Shown: positions 39,401-48,780 of the stretch, piece after piece
Numbering within the stretch: position 1 is the first letter of the stretch
Layout of the letters: each line of letters starts with the position of its first letter
Assembly: GCF_030295975.1 (NCBI RefSeq)
Contig: NZ_AP027364.1
Coordinates: forward strand, 1,364,001-1,428,000
DNA length: 64,000 nucleotides
Direction of reading: 5' to 3'
Source of the DNA: Thalassotalea atypica
Lineage (GTDB): Bacteria; Pseudomonadota; Gammaproteobacteria; Enterobacterales; Alteromonadaceae
Translations under genes and position numbers: made by a program
Notes under the pieces: generated by a model
What the model saw: the letters and a program-made list of their open reading frames with translations, nothing else
Databases searched by the model: none
Told to the model about the DNA's origin: nothing

Positions 39401-42090
39401 CACGTGATTACGCTAAAAATGCACTGCAAAATGAAATATGGCCAATCTCATTGGCACATGACAGCCAAACATCAAACTTTAGTGGCCTGTATATTGAACG
39501 TGTGTTTAACCTACGAGATAGTCGTTTAACAACTCAATTTTCAAGGGTAAATGCAAGGCAGCTAATAGATAATCCTGATCGTCCATTATTTGATGTTTTG
39601 TCTTACGGTACTAAGCTGCAAACCTTCTTTAATGCGGTACTGCCTGAAAATTTTGGTTTTGTGGTATTTGAAACACACACAGGACAGGCACTTTATCATA
39701 GCGATGATAAAAGTCGCAGTTTAGTTGAAAATGTTTATGTAGAAACCGATAATAATCCATTGTTTAAATCGTTGAAAATTAACCCTTATACCTATGAACA
39801 ACCCGTAAATTTTGATGCGATCTATGGTGGGAAAATGCATCACTTTTCTGTGGGAGCTATCCACCCTGATATTCCTTGGAAACTAGCCATCTTCTATGAC
39901 AAAGAAGAGCGACGTTCAGTTAATCTAATTGCCGCCATTATTGCGTTATTTCTTTCCTTTGTTGTTAGCCTGCTGGTGTATGCAAGTGCGCTGTTCTTTA
40001 TGCGAAAACGTACGCGTAGGTACTTTTTTTGGCCTGAATACACTGAAAATGTCGAACATAGTCGTCGTAAGTTAATAAGCAACACGGCTTTCGCTGCTAT
40101 TATGACAATCGCTGTTGGGCTTGTTATGTCGTTTGGTATCTTTGCCCTTCATGAACAGCGGTATATTGAAGTATTGGATGCAAGACTCGCTGATGCAGTG
40201 GAAAAAGCAAGAGTTGCCCATAACAAATACCGCCAACTTGCCATTGAGCCGTTTGATAAAGGTGGTAACCCAATATTTTTAAGGGATATCCAATACAGTA
40301 TTCCTTGTTATATGGGGGGACAGGCTACACCTGATGCGGGCGTTAATTTTGAGCAATGTACTCTAACTCCGTTAAATCACGATAGTGCAATGTATGCCCA
40401 GTCGCCCCGTCGTCGAGGATTGGGCTTTTCCGCTCTGGTTGAATACTTCTGGTCATTTTCTATGTTAACCAGCACTATTGATGAATCCTTGACGATCAGT
40501 CAAAAACTGGCGGACGTCAGTTGGTATTGTCATCAATATGACAGTGATAATGCTCAGTTATGTGCAGTAGCCGAGCACAATGGCAAAGCGCCAAGCAAAT
40601 ATATTATTGATAAAACCTCAGTACCTAATGCTCACCAGATTCATGATTTTTATTTTTATAATGTCGCCTTAGTTTTTGTGATGGCCATTTTAATTCTAAT
40701 AGCATTTTACCTTGTGCGTGTATTGATCGTTGATTGGTTGTTTCAACGGCTCATCGGTATAGATATTCCTATTCATTTTCGCCAGCAAGTGACTAAATCT
40801 AATGATTTATTACAACACATAGATGTTCAACTGTTCAAAACAGATCAATTCGCGTTGGTAATTCGCCCTGATGTTAAATTTAAAAAGACATTGTTTGAGC
40901 AATTGGATAAGCAAGGTACGGTTAAGCCGCTAATCAACAAAATCATTAATGTGGCCACTTGGTATAAGCAGCCAATTATCAAAACGCTTGAATCCGAGAT
41001 TAATGAGCCTAACGGTATCAAATTGGTACTAAATGTTGGCGATAACCATCAAGAGGTTAAAGCATTAATTGATGATGATAGGGTTAGCAATATTATTCAA
41101 TCTTTGTTTGATGAAGCTGGCGAACAGGAGATAACAGAACAAAAAACATTATTTATTGAAGGCTTTGAGACTATTGCTAATGACAAAGAAAAAAGGTTGC
41201 TGATATTAGACGTATTGGAAGCACTCATTAGTGTTCCGAAGCTTAATGTTGTGATCTTCTGCGAGGTAGCTCCGCTTTATATGTTAACTAAACAAAGCGA
41301 GTATCCATGCGCTGAGCATGATGAAGTCAATGCGCAAAGCAGCGAAGTGAAACGTTGGTCAAATCTCTTTAGAAAATTCAAGAAAATCTATCAATGGAGC
41401 GCTAGCAGAAAACCATATTTTGGCCGAATTGAAACGTTAACGGCTGATGAAACGTTGATTAATGAAGCTAGGGGGTGGCCAGAGTTAAAAGGTGTGCTCC
41501 ATGAGTTTTGTCAATATCATAATTATGCTAAAACACAGGATGAAGAAGATAACTTAGACTACGAATTAACACTTGAACTTTTGACACAAGAACAACACGA
41601 TCGAGTAGCAAAAAATAGTGGTCTAAGTAAGTATTGGCAGCCATCACAAATTGTGGAGTTTTTTAGCGGTCATGCTGGTGCATTATATCGCTATCGTTGG
41701 GAGTTGTGCACTAAAGCTGAACGATTACTGTTGTTTCAATTAGCCAATGATTTTGAGCCGAACCCCAAAAATTTAGCACCCATTGAACATCTAACCCGCC
41801 GCGGTTATATCTATCGCGACTGCGGTTGGCACATAATCAACGAGAGCTTTAAGCAGTTCATACTCACTGCAGAGCCGCCAGAGGTGATGGAAGAGTGGCT
41901 CGATGAAGCTAATGATAATATTTGGCGCTATTTACGAATTCCTTTCTTCGCTTTACTGATAGCCTTGTTGGCCATCATGGCATACGCCGCAACCGATGCA
42001 ATCGAGTCAGCCTTAGGTGTGCTCACCGCAATATTAGGGTTGATACCAATGGCTATTCGCAACTTTGCCTTATTTAAAGGAGGCTCTTGA
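36478..42090 (+). CDS. Giant multi-pass membrane protein with Cache-like sensor regions and degenerate ATPase-like C-terminus
   Basis: I do not recognise this 1,870-residue protein as a characterised family. Visible layout: helix 11-31; coiled-coil regions about 55-175 and 390-510; a Cache-like region (about 515-800, with PLVLLVNETGEVIVSKEN); helices near 801-822 and 839-858; a second Cache-like region (about 860-1147, with FVVFETHTGQALYHSDD); helices near 1150-1178 and 1203-1223; a short four-Cys periplasmic loop; helix 1395-1418; then a cytoplasmic part. That part has a P-loop-like position reading RPDVKFKKT (1463-1471, glycines lost), a Walker-B-like LFIEGFE (1558-1564), a winged-helix-like segment (about 1740-1800) and two final helices (1821-1842, 1846-1866). 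A signalling STAND-like role is inference. GGAAGTGGA precedes the ATG. Confidence 0.75.
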   Translation: MAKRSSRLKGILVVFASTLLAITVCSVFYYFKIEQNESYQNQLHFRELQNINTSFNNGIGQFKQYSKQIKGAYKQIQALTDKNNDIIREYHPDKAALEEQLSQQNQSLVALLKDISSEDNANEELSKTIEAKHATLKIEKREFEELSVDLDQAEFSLLDEKETFFDVLEEITAALWDESTDYAKRYDNECEQSPERCQWLEQFIDNIIDIFDSELDLTQEDISNLSPNSLAELIIKQANKQSEKRITKLSTDLATSAGKEIAQIKAAISEQDAIVAQVDSAKPWFNKFTGQQITTLQSTLRVADSSALPQYLFQNEQHIKDISTLIQQYISSKNRQNTRARNTRQNQQVQILKLPQQPPLTLPSEILINTVDQELSAKIDNYLLSHRDKAVEQRRYLIGKLNLIENVNKLMLEQKSRVQLALANMYVLNVEKQQVEEKLLVKKRAIPILEREIKTSQERLVQKDSSKKTQLKNVRLRIVEIRSKLKKLSNKARIALNEKSEELLTLVQTYYSDLLLNEPHQLSNSSRLRSLKESNTNENSWQRDFEIYTSCLDNALLTESLCEITFTETLNLSSPINTLLLAGTALKNLKIKSYKSTPMLVEAFENEIDENPKVILDGDAQTIVMSLPDQQVGEAHHIDFMGEASTRYPLVLLVNETGEVIVSKENQQINASLKGIEFEQLNHIFLNLFEQQKPQSGTGQKSVSASNQSDNELSLKASEQPVAESKLSLPGYSGYIDVDIAGDVYRLFISPYTNKSKSKTSDNFYVKSGGVEGNILKSNQLYLIGFRDKSNLVQAKLSLSRSLIIIAIFTFFGLFSLIPLFKIRLVSQGQAFSNFDRHYTAIGLLLLVTVVTVGGVCGWQYADTKQMITKQSKAIFTQIRNRFNNEITLLAQYAEEQFISKKTELEAKNSGVNQFSDSLFTTASNREFSDNQYFLDNLFYLTAKDDIKESTKLDGLAMWSTTKTYRSNDNVSVYSRDYAKNALQNEIWPISLAHDSQTSNFSGLYIERVFNLRDSRLTTQFSRVNARQLIDNPDRPLFDVLSYGTKLQTFFNAVLPENFGFVVFETHTGQALYHSDDKSRSLVENVYVETDNNPLFKSLKINPYTYEQPVNFDAIYGGKMHHFSVGAIHPDIPWKLAIFYDKEERRSVNLIAAIIALFLSFVVSLLVYASALFFMRKRTRRYFFWPEYTENVEHSRRKLISNTAFAAIMTIAVGLVMSFGIFALHEQRYIEVLDARLADAVEKARVAHNKYRQLAIEPFDKGGNPIFLRDIQYSIPCYMGGQATPDAGVNFEQCTLTPLNHDSAMYAQSPRRRGLGFSALVEYFWSFSMLTSTIDESLTISQKLADVSWYCHQYDSDNAQLCAVAEHNGKAPSKYIIDKTSVPNAHQIHDFYFYNVALVFVMAILILIAFYLVRVLIVDWLFQRLIGIDIPIHFRQQVTKSNDLLQHIDVQLFKTDQFALVIRPDVKFKKTLFEQLDKQGTVKPLINKIINVATWYKQPIIKTLESEINEPNGIKLVLNVGDNHQEVKALIDDDRVSNIIQSLFDEAGEQEITEQKTLFIEGFETIANDKEKRLLILDVLEALISVPKLNVVIFCEVAPLYMLTKQSEYPCAEHDEVNAQSSEVKRWSNLFRKFKKIYQWSASRKPYFGRIETLTADETLINEARGWPELKGVLHEFCQYHNYAKTQDEEDNLDYELTLELLTQEQHDRVAKNSGLSKYWQPSQIVEFFSGHAGALYRYRWELCTKAERLLLFQLANDFEPNPKNLAPIEHLTRRGYIYRDCGWHIINESFKQFILTAEPPEVMEEWLDEANDNIWRYLRIPFFALLIALLAIMAYAATDAIESALGVLTAILGLIPMAIRNFALFKGGS

Positions 42091-42732
42091 TGAAGTGTCT
42101 CCTAAAACGCTTTTAACTTTCGTTTGCAATTGGGGTAAAACCTCTTGTTCAAACCAAGGATTTTTCTTCAACCAAATATTATTTCTTGGACTTGGATGAG
42201 GAAGCGCAATCAGGTTAAATTGCAGTAAAAATTGCCAATCTTGTACGACGGTTGTTATGTTCTTATAGCTGTCAATTCGCGTTTTATCTGAATCAATAGC
42301 CAATGATGTTGCAAGCTTTGCTAAGTGCCAATCAATGGCATACTTGCCAATTAGCACGATGAGCTTGATTGCACCGAGCTCGCTCATGATGGTTTCCCGC
42401 CAAGTGTCAGCGCAAAGAAGAAGTGGTGGTAAGTCGCCACTCTTTCCTTTACCAGGGTAACAAAAGCCCATTGGTACAATGGCAAATAAACGATCATCAT
42501 AAAAATCTGCGTTTGAAATGCCTAACCAATCCCTTAGTCGCTCACCACTTTTGTCATCAAATGGAATACCTTGGTGGTGTGTAATGATGCCCGGCGCCTG
42601 GCCTGCCAATAAAATTTTACTTTGATCGCTAAATTGAACAATAGGTTTTGCGGGCAAAGGGAGTTGGCTTTGGCAAAGCTGACATTGAGCGATGTTATTT
42701 ATCAAATGGACTGAGCTGGTTACTTTCGTCAT
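42070..42732 (-). CDS. Uracil-DNA glycosylase family protein
   Basis: This 220-residue protein belongs to the uracil-DNA glycosylase superfamily, in the iron-sulfur-like family 4/5 group. The first motif is GQAPGIITHHQGIPFDDKSG and the last is LPHPSPRNN; an N-terminal CQLCQ pair may be part of a cluster or zinc site. Its likely role is removing uracil or related bases. It converges with the giant membrane-protein gene and their 3' ends overlap by 21 nt. Confidence 0.83.
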   Translation of the reverse strand: MTKVTSSVHLINNIAQCQLCQSQLPLPAKPIVQFSDQSKILLAGQAPGIITHHQGIPFDDKSGERLRDWLGISNADFYDDRLFAIVPMGFCYPGKGKSGDLPPLLLCADTWRETIMSELGAIKLIVLIGKYAIDWHLAKLATSLAIDSDKTRIDSYKNITTVVQDWQFLLQFNLIALPHPSPRNNIWLKKNPWFEQEVLPQLQTKVKSVLGDTSSRASFK

Positions 42733-42860
42733 TTCAATGCACTGTCAAAATTAAATTAAGGTTTAAGCTCATCGGGTTTGCTAATCATATATTAAACATT
42801 TACCGAATGGGGCATAATTGCACTATTAAAAAACACTTTCCCAACCAGTGATTTCAATTC

Positions 42861-43553
42861 ATGCGCCTAGATAAATATATTTGTAAAAGTACCGAGTTAA
42901 CACGAAGTGAAGCAAAGCGTTCATTAAAATACGGCAGTATCAAAGTTAATGGTGCCGTTGTAAAAAATGCTGCGTTCCAAGTTAAAGAGCAAGATAACGT
43001 ATTGTTAAATGATCGAGAACTTACTCCCATTGGTCTTCGTTATATCATGATGCATAAACCCGCCGATACCATTTGTTCTAATGTTGATGAAGCTTTACCG
43101 TCATTGTTAAATTTGATTGAAGTTGAGAAATGGACTGAGCTGCATATCGCAGGTCGGCTTGATGCAGATACCACAGGCTTAGTCTTAATCACCGACGATG
43201 GCCAATGGTCTCACAATGTTATCTCACCTAATAAATCCTGTCAGAAAACATACCATGTCTGGCTCGCCGAGCCGATAGTAGAGAATGTTAAAGAACAGTT
43301 CGAGCAAGGCGTTCAGCTAAATAATGAAAAGGAACTAACACGACCTGCGAAGCTTGAAATACTTAGCGAGAAAGAGGCGATGTTGAGCATTACTGAAGGA
43401 AAGTATCACCAAGTTAAACGTATGTTTGCCGCTGTCGGCAATAAAGTGGTGCGATTACATAGGGAAAAAATTGGTAATATCACCTTAGATGAAGAGTTAG
43501 AACCAGGCCAGTGGCGCTACCTCACTAATGACGAAGTAGATCAATTTCATTAA
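42861..43553 (+). CDS. rsuA: 16S rRNA pseudouridine(516) synthase
   Basis: RsuA modifies U516 of 16S rRNA. The 230-residue protein has an N-terminal S4 RNA-binding domain (MRLDKYICKSTELTRSEAKR) and the catalytic motif GRLDADTTGLVLITDDG, with D101 as nucleophile. GKYHQVKRMFAAVGNKV is the usual late motif. The stop (TAATG) touches an in-frame ATG of the next ORF. Confidence 0.93.
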   Translation: MRLDKYICKSTELTRSEAKRSLKYGSIKVNGAVVKNAAFQVKEQDNVLLNDRELTPIGLRYIMMHKPADTICSNVDEALPSLLNLIEVEKWTELHIAGRLDADTTGLVLITDDGQWSHNVISPNKSCQKTYHVWLAEPIVENVKEQFEQGVQLNNEKELTRPAKLEILSEKEAMLSITEGKYHQVKRMFAAVGNKVVRLHREKIGNITLDEELEPGQWRYLTNDEVDQFH

Positions 43554-43597
43554 TGACGCTGTTAAAAATGATGGTAAAGCTAGTTACGGGGGCAAAC

Positions 43598-44113
43598 ATG
43601 GTGTGCTTTTTCCTACCTAAAATCATCATAAATAAGGCACCAGTTTTGACTGGTTTGTTGTTGCTTTGTGCTAGCACTTTGTCTTTTGGCAATGAATGTC
43701 AGTCATTACGTCAGCTATCACCACTACTCGGTTTTTGGCAACATCATCAAAACGAGCAAATGGTAAATGAATCGTGGCAGCAAGTTAGCGAAAATACCTA
43801 CGAAGGTGCGGGTGTGTTTTTTGTCAAAGGCACGTTTGATAAAGTGCAATCAACAGAATCGTTGCGCTTAGTAAAAATGCTTGATGGTATTTTCTATCTT
43901 GCAAAGCCTAAGAGTAACGCACTGCCAGTTGCATTTAAATTGATGACTTGTGAGAAGAAGCGATTTGTCTTCATCAATGAACAACATGACTTTCCTCAAA
44001 AAATTGTTTACCAAGTTAAATCAAGAGATGAAATACTTGTTGATGTTCGTACGATGTCAGGTCAAGGTTTCTCACTGAATTTCAAACGAAACGTTAATAT
44101 AAACAATCGCTAA
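43598..44113 (+). CDS. DUF6265-like exported protein
   Basis: This is a small exported protein of the DUF6265 type: SPLLGFWQ near the start of the mature part, an ENTYEGAGVFF turn, and INEQHDFPQKIVYQV, the family's DFP-containing motif. A hydrophobic signal stretch (VLTGLLLLCASTLSFG) precedes NECQ. I prefer the ATG at 43598 (171 residues) because it has a GGGGG stretch nearby and a normal signal peptide; the ATG at 43553 in a TAATG overlap with rsuA adds 15 residues. Function unknown. Confidence 0.72.
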   Translation: MVCFFLPKIIINKAPVLTGLLLLCASTLSFGNECQSLRQLSPLLGFWQHHQNEQMVNESWQQVSENTYEGAGVFFVKGTFDKVQSTESLRLVKMLDGIFYLAKPKSNALPVAFKLMTCEKKRFVFINEQHDFPQKIVYQVKSRDEILVDVRTMSGQGFSLNFKRNVNINNR

Positions 44114-44134
44114 AATAACAAATCAGAGTACTTT

Positions 44135-44476
44135 ATGCCTCATTGTATAATTGAATATGCCGACACAGTAGAGCAGCTTATTTCCCCGCAAAAATTAATC
44201 ACCATCATTAATCAAGCGGCAGCATCTTCTGCGTTATTTGACGAGAATCATATTAAAACAAGAGCTATTGCCTATCAGCATTTCCAAGTAGGGCAAAGTG
44301 ATAAGGCTTTTATTCACGTAAACGCTAAAATACTTTCTGGCCGTACGCTAGAACAACGACAACATCTTACACAGACAATCCTAGGTGCTATTGCTGCCTT
44401 AGAGCTTGAAAATGTATCACTGACGGTCGAAGTGATAGACATGGAAAGAGCTTCTTACGCCAAGCAAGTGACATAG
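44135..44476 (+). CDS. 5-carboxymethyl-2-hydroxymuconate isomerase-like tautomerase
   Basis: This 113-residue protein resembles HpaF/CHMI of 4-hydroxyphenylacetate degradation. It starts MPHCIIEYAD; after Met removal Pro1 would be the catalytic base of the tautomerase superfamily. FIHVNAKILSGRTLEQRQ matches the family core. No other hpa genes are nearby, so the in vivo substrate is uncertain. It follows the DUF6265 gene by 21 nt. Confidence 0.82.
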   Translation: MPHCIIEYADTVEQLISPQKLITIINQAAASSALFDENHIKTRAIAYQHFQVGQSDKAFIHVNAKILSGRTLEQRQHLTQTILGAIAALELENVSLTVEVIDMERASYAKQVT

Positions 44477-44623
44477 CGATTTAGCGCATAGCAATAAAAT
44501 TAATATTAAGCGTAAACATTTTGTAATACTTTAAATTAGTTGCTTGTTGTTTAAAGATATTTTTATGCTAAATTTTCTGACGATGTATTTTTATACAAAA
44601 TTACAACTCGGAGAATAATAATA

Positions 44624-46570
44624 ATGAAACATATTGGAATGATCGCGCTTAGCTTATGCGCCGTGGTCAGTGTTCACGCAGAAGTCATTAAAACGACAGC
44701 CAATAATGGCAATCTCGTGATGGAAAATGTGCCTAGTATCCCTACCACATTAGTTGATGCATTAAATCGCTACCAAAATGTCCGTTCTGCCCCTTTTAGA
44801 GCCTTCACCCAAGACGGTAACAGCATACTGGTTTCAACTCGGTTTGGTGAAGTCAGTCAGTTGCACCGTGTTGATATGGCTGGAGGTGCCCGTCATCAAC
44901 TAACCTTTTTTGATGAACCAATTGGTAACGTCGCTCGACAGCCACATAGCGACTTAGTGTCATTTACTATGGATGCTGGTGGCAATGAATATGCACAAAT
45001 ATTTACTTTAGACCCTGCCACAGGGAACACCATAATGCTCACCGATGGTGAATCTCGAAACGGGGCCGTGAATTGGAATAATGACGGCAGTGCAATTGCT
45101 TATCAAAGCACCAAACGAAATGGCAAATCAAATGATATTTGGATGATGGACCCGAATAACCCGAGTCAATCGACCATGATTTTAGAGTCTAAAGATGGCA
45201 GCTGGTGGGGACCGTCAGATTGGAGTAACGATAATAGCCAGTTGTTAGCACAACAATACGTAAGTGCCAGCGACTCAAGAATTTACCTTGTTGATATCAA
45301 AACCAAGAAGAAGCAATTACTTGCAGGTAATGTCGAAAAACCAACCGTAAATTACGGCCTTAACTTTGACGCCGACAATAAAGGCATGTTCTTTATCACG
45401 AACGAATTTAGCGAGTTTGAGCAATTGGCTTATAAGAGCTTTTCTGGTGGTAAAGTTTCACTGATCACTAAAGCGATTAACTGGAATGTCTCAGAGTTTG
45501 TATTGTCTCATGATGGCAAACGCGCTGCATTTTCGGTTAATGAAGGTGGTCTCAATACACTTTATTTACTTGATACTAAGTCGTTTGATTACGAAAAAGT
45601 CAGTGGTTTACCCGTAGGTCTCTTAGGCAGTTTAGAATTCAGTGATGATGACACAAAACTGGGTTTAACACTGAACACAGCACAATCACCAAGTGATAGT
45701 TTCGTATTGGCACTATCAAAACAAGCGACTAAACATGGCGACCTGTCGCGATGGACATATTCTGAAGTGGGAGGCTTAGACACATCAAAATTCTCAATTC
45801 CTGAATTGGTAGAATTTCCGACCTTTGATGACAGGAATATTCCAGCATTTGTTTATAAGCCTGAAAACAAAGCTAAGAAAAAACTTCCGGTAATTATTTC
45901 AATTCACGGTGGGCCTGAAGGTCAATTTCAACCGGCATTTAGAAGTACCTACCAACTTTGGATGGACAAGTTAGGTGCTGCCGTTATTGCGCCTAATGTG
46001 CGTGGCTCAGCGGGTTACGGTAAAGAATACATTAACCTAGATAATGGCTTTAAACGCGAAGACTCTGTTAAAGACATTGGCGCATTGCTTGATTGGATCA
46101 AAACACAACCGGATTTAGATGAAAATCGTGTCGCAGTCTTTGGCGGTAGTTACGGTGGCTACATGGTGTTGGCAAGTGCTGTGCATTACAGCGATCGTTT
46201 AAAAGCAGCGGTGGATATTGTTGGTATTTCAAATTTCGTGACTTTCTTAGAAAATACTAAAGCATATCGTCGAGATTTACGTCGTGTTGAATATGGCGAT
46301 GAACGCGATCCAAAAATGCGCGCACATCTAGAGAAAATTAGCCCAAGTAACAATGTAGAAAAAATTAACGTGCCGATGTTTGTTGTGCAGGGGGAAAATG
46401 ACCCGCGTGTTCCTGTAACTGAAGCGGAGCAAATCGTTAAGGAACTACGAGCAAAAGGCAAGCCTGTTTGGTATATGAATGCGCTCAATGAAGGGCATGG
46501 TTACAGGAAAAAAGAAAACAGAGATATTTATACCCAAGCGGTGGTGCTTTTCTTTAAAGAGCACCTTTAA
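44624..46570 (+). CDS. Exported S9-family prolyl oligopeptidase-like peptidase
   Basis: This 648-residue serine peptidase has a signal peptide (MKHIGMIALSLCAVVSVHA), a beta-propeller N-terminal domain with WD-like blades (NRNGKSNDIWMMD, NDGSAIAYQS), and a C-terminal alpha/beta hydrolase domain. The catalytic triad is S509 in GGSYGGYM, D593 in GENDPRVP and H625 in NEGHGY. Periplasmic cleavage of small peptides is the family role. A 15-bp hairpin terminator follows. Confidence 0.92.
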   Translation: MKHIGMIALSLCAVVSVHAEVIKTTANNGNLVMENVPSIPTTLVDALNRYQNVRSAPFRAFTQDGNSILVSTRFGEVSQLHRVDMAGGARHQLTFFDEPIGNVARQPHSDLVSFTMDAGGNEYAQIFTLDPATGNTIMLTDGESRNGAVNWNNDGSAIAYQSTKRNGKSNDIWMMDPNNPSQSTMILESKDGSWWGPSDWSNDNSQLLAQQYVSASDSRIYLVDIKTKKKQLLAGNVEKPTVNYGLNFDADNKGMFFITNEFSEFEQLAYKSFSGGKVSLITKAINWNVSEFVLSHDGKRAAFSVNEGGLNTLYLLDTKSFDYEKVSGLPVGLLGSLEFSDDDTKLGLTLNTAQSPSDSFVLALSKQATKHGDLSRWTYSEVGGLDTSKFSIPELVEFPTFDDRNIPAFVYKPENKAKKKLPVIISIHGGPEGQFQPAFRSTYQLWMDKLGAAVIAPNVRGSAGYGKEYINLDNGFKREDSVKDIGALLDWIKTQPDLDENRVAVFGGSYGGYMVLASAVHYSDRLKAAVDIVGISNFVTFLENTKAYRRDLRRVEYGDERDPKMRAHLEKISPSNNVEKINVPMFVVQGENDPRVPVTEAEQIVKELRAKGKPVWYMNALNEGHGYRKKENRDIYTQAVVLFFKEHL

Positions 46571-46591
46571 TAATCTCCATTTAGTAGGATC

Positions 46592-46624
46592 AAAAAAGGT
46601 AGTGAATTATTCACTACCTTTTTT
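46592..46624. terminator. Bidirectional terminator after the S9 peptidase gene
   Basis: A perfect 15-bp stem with arms of AAAAAAGGTAGTGAA and TTCACTACCTTTTTT has a TTA loop. Runs of A and T on both flanks let it serve the S9 peptidase gene and the minus-strand DUF1244 gene. Confidence 0.92.
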
Positions 46625-46660
46625 GATTAAATTGCGTTTATTTATACAAGATGAGGTCTT

Positions 46661-46954
46661 CTAGTTTTTAGGGTTGAGCGCTTCAAATTTTGCCAATTGC
46701 TCTTGTGTCGCAGGTAGTTGGTGCTTTTCTTTCCATTCACTGTATGGCATACCGTAAACACTTTCACGGGCCGTATCCATATCTACATTTACACCCAGCT
46801 TTTCAGCTTCTGCTACCGTCCACTTTGAAAAACAGTTTCGACAAAAGCCAGCTAGGTTCATTAGCTCAATGTTTTGAACATCTTTTCTTGCGTCCAGGTG
46901 GGCAAGTAAACGCCTGAATACCGCGGCTTGAATTTCGGTTTCTTTATCCATCAT
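46661..46954 (-). CDS. DUF1244 family protein
   Basis: This 97-residue protein carries the DUF1244 pattern: AAVFRRLLAHLDARKDVQNI, then NLAGFCRNCFSKWTVAEAE with a CxxC pair, and YGMPYSEWKEKH. It is cytoplasmic with no known role. It is a single gene next to csiV. Confidence 0.88.
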   Translation of the reverse strand: MMDKETEIQAAVFRRLLAHLDARKDVQNIELMNLAGFCRNCFSKWTVAEAEKLGVNVDMDTARESVYGMPYSEWKEKHQLPATQEQLAKFEALNPKN

Positions 46955-47023
46955 GTGTGATCTCCTGTTGGAATTTAAATGGGGTAGTATTGTGTTGTTA
47001 TTGCGCTGTGTTTAATGCTTGGT

Positions 47024-48631
47024 CTACTGAACTAAACCGGTTTCTTCAGGATCTTGCTCTAATTCCGGCTTTTTATAGCGTCTTATTTGTACGATCATGC
47101 CCATGTAAGGATGATCAAAATAATGAACTTCTCCGCTAATTACTCGGCGATTTTGACTAAATGGAATGGAGTGCCAAGTAGTTTGTTCTGCATTGGCAGT
47201 GTCATCCTCGAGTGATTGTGTCGCTAATTCAGCAGCGCTATGACTGGAGACATTAAAGTCAGCCGTGATGTATAAGTAATGACTCAAATGCAGCCTAAAT
47301 AAGCCATCTAAATACCAAGATTGAATAGGGGGATTAGGCTCTTGGATTTCAGTACTCGCAGCCAATTCATCAGTATTAAGTTTAGCTAGCACATCGGCGT
47401 GCAAATTGGGAGCATCAATTTCAGCCAGTAACTGCTCTGGGGCAATATTAAGCTGATCAATGGTTTCAAGAATAAAGTTTGTTTTTAGTGCCGTAGGCGA
47501 CATTGTCTCAGCCGGCAATAATTTTTCGTCTAATAAGCTTTGCGTTGATGTTTCAGTATTTTGAATATCATCAGTGATACTTTCATGTTGTTGCGCTAAC
47601 CATTGCTCAATGGATAATTGCTCTAAACGATTTTGATAATTTTGTTGTTGGTCTAGATAGTTTTGATGAAAATGTTCACCGGCAAACAATTTTAGTGCTT
47701 TATTTTGATCAGCAGGCTTTCTATTGATCAGCGTTTGTCTCCAACCAAGATGGAGCATAGGTCTAAAGTTTTTGCTGCGCCTTAACTGCAGATAAATGTC
47801 TTTTAACTGTAAAGAGTCACTGTCGATAAGGTATGGGTTGTCAGTATGAACAAATTCATTACCGTCAACACGACCCGTTAAGCCATGAACAGGGAAGGTG
47901 TCAGTCGTATAAGCTCTTGGCGATAGCGGATTTGAGCTGATGTATTGACATAAAGTACTTAATTTTCGTCTGCTGCCGTCTGTCTTATACGTAAAATAGT
48001 TGGTTTTCAAGTGACTATAATTAAACACTAGCGCTGGAAATGCTTTCTCGGCATCACTAACGGCAGTGATTTCTTCATCTGACAGCCCTAGTAAAATTAC
48101 TTCTGTGTTTAATTCATCTACATTTGATAGCTCGTCAAGCGCTTGCTCGTCTTCTTCAAAATACGGCTCTGGCTCATTCAGTATATTACTAGCAGCTGCA
48201 TCCTCAATATTCAAAGTGGCTTCATTGCCCAATGTTTGGTCAGCCATAAAATCGGATTGTTCGAGAGTGACTTGTTGGTCGATTTTTTCTAACGTCAGGG
48301 GCGTGAAAAAAGCAGGTAACTCTGCGCTTTGCTCAAGCAAGCTTTTAGGGTAATGCTTCGCATCACATGACGGTAATTGATATTTAATTTGTGCCAAATT
48401 TGGCTGAAGGTACTGACCAAGTAAGTCAAAGGTGCGGTAGTTAGGCAATGTTGAATTTTGTTCAAACCGTTCCTTTAACTGACTTTTATCACCTAATTGA
48501 CGAAAGAGAATAACTTCTACTTCAAACCACCGTTTGTCAATTTTCTTTTCTGCTGCTTGCACGCTGCCTGACAACACCGTTGCAGAGATAAAAACTACGC
48601 TCGCACTGACTAGGGATAAATAAGCCTTCAT
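47024..48631 (-). CDS. csiV: CsiV-like envelope protein
   Basis: CsiV (YfiV) of Vibrio is a peptidoglycan-binding protein that reports lytic-phage or cell-wall signals. This 535-residue homologue has a signal peptide (cleavage near SVQA), the opening RWFEVEVILFRQ, the central HLGWRQTL motif and the closing HYFDHPYMGMIVQIRRY. The acidic middle is family-like but poorly conserved. It lies beside mfd, a conserved pairing in related bacteria, with 149 nt between. Confidence 0.82.
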   Translation of the reverse strand: MKAYLSLVSASVVFISATVLSGSVQAAEKKIDKRWFEVEVILFRQLGDKSQLKERFEQNSTLPNYRTFDLLGQYLQPNLAQIKYQLPSCDAKHYPKSLLEQSAELPAFFTPLTLEKIDQQVTLEQSDFMADQTLGNEATLNIEDAAASNILNEPEPYFEEDEQALDELSNVDELNTEVILLGLSDEEITAVSDAEKAFPALVFNYSHLKTNYFTYKTDGSRRKLSTLCQYISSNPLSPRAYTTDTFPVHGLTGRVDGNEFVHTDNPYLIDSDSLQLKDIYLQLRRSKNFRPMLHLGWRQTLINRKPADQNKALKLFAGEHFHQNYLDQQQNYQNRLEQLSIEQWLAQQHESITDDIQNTETSTQSLLDEKLLPAETMSPTALKTNFILETIDQLNIAPEQLLAEIDAPNLHADVLAKLNTDELAASTEIQEPNPPIQSWYLDGLFRLHLSHYLYITADFNVSSHSAAELATQSLEDDTANAEQTTWHSIPFSQNRRVISGEVHYFDHPYMGMIVQIRRYKKPELEQDPEETGLVQ

Positions 48632-48780
48632 TAACTCTCTTTGGTCCGTGTAATAAATCTAAGCTTTCACTGGTAAAATATTATATCAATCACCAATGAG
48701 TAACTGTTAAATAAAATCACTCAATTAACAGCGATTTATGTTTTGTGTTTAGATAATACCAAATATTTTTGGGGGCTTAC

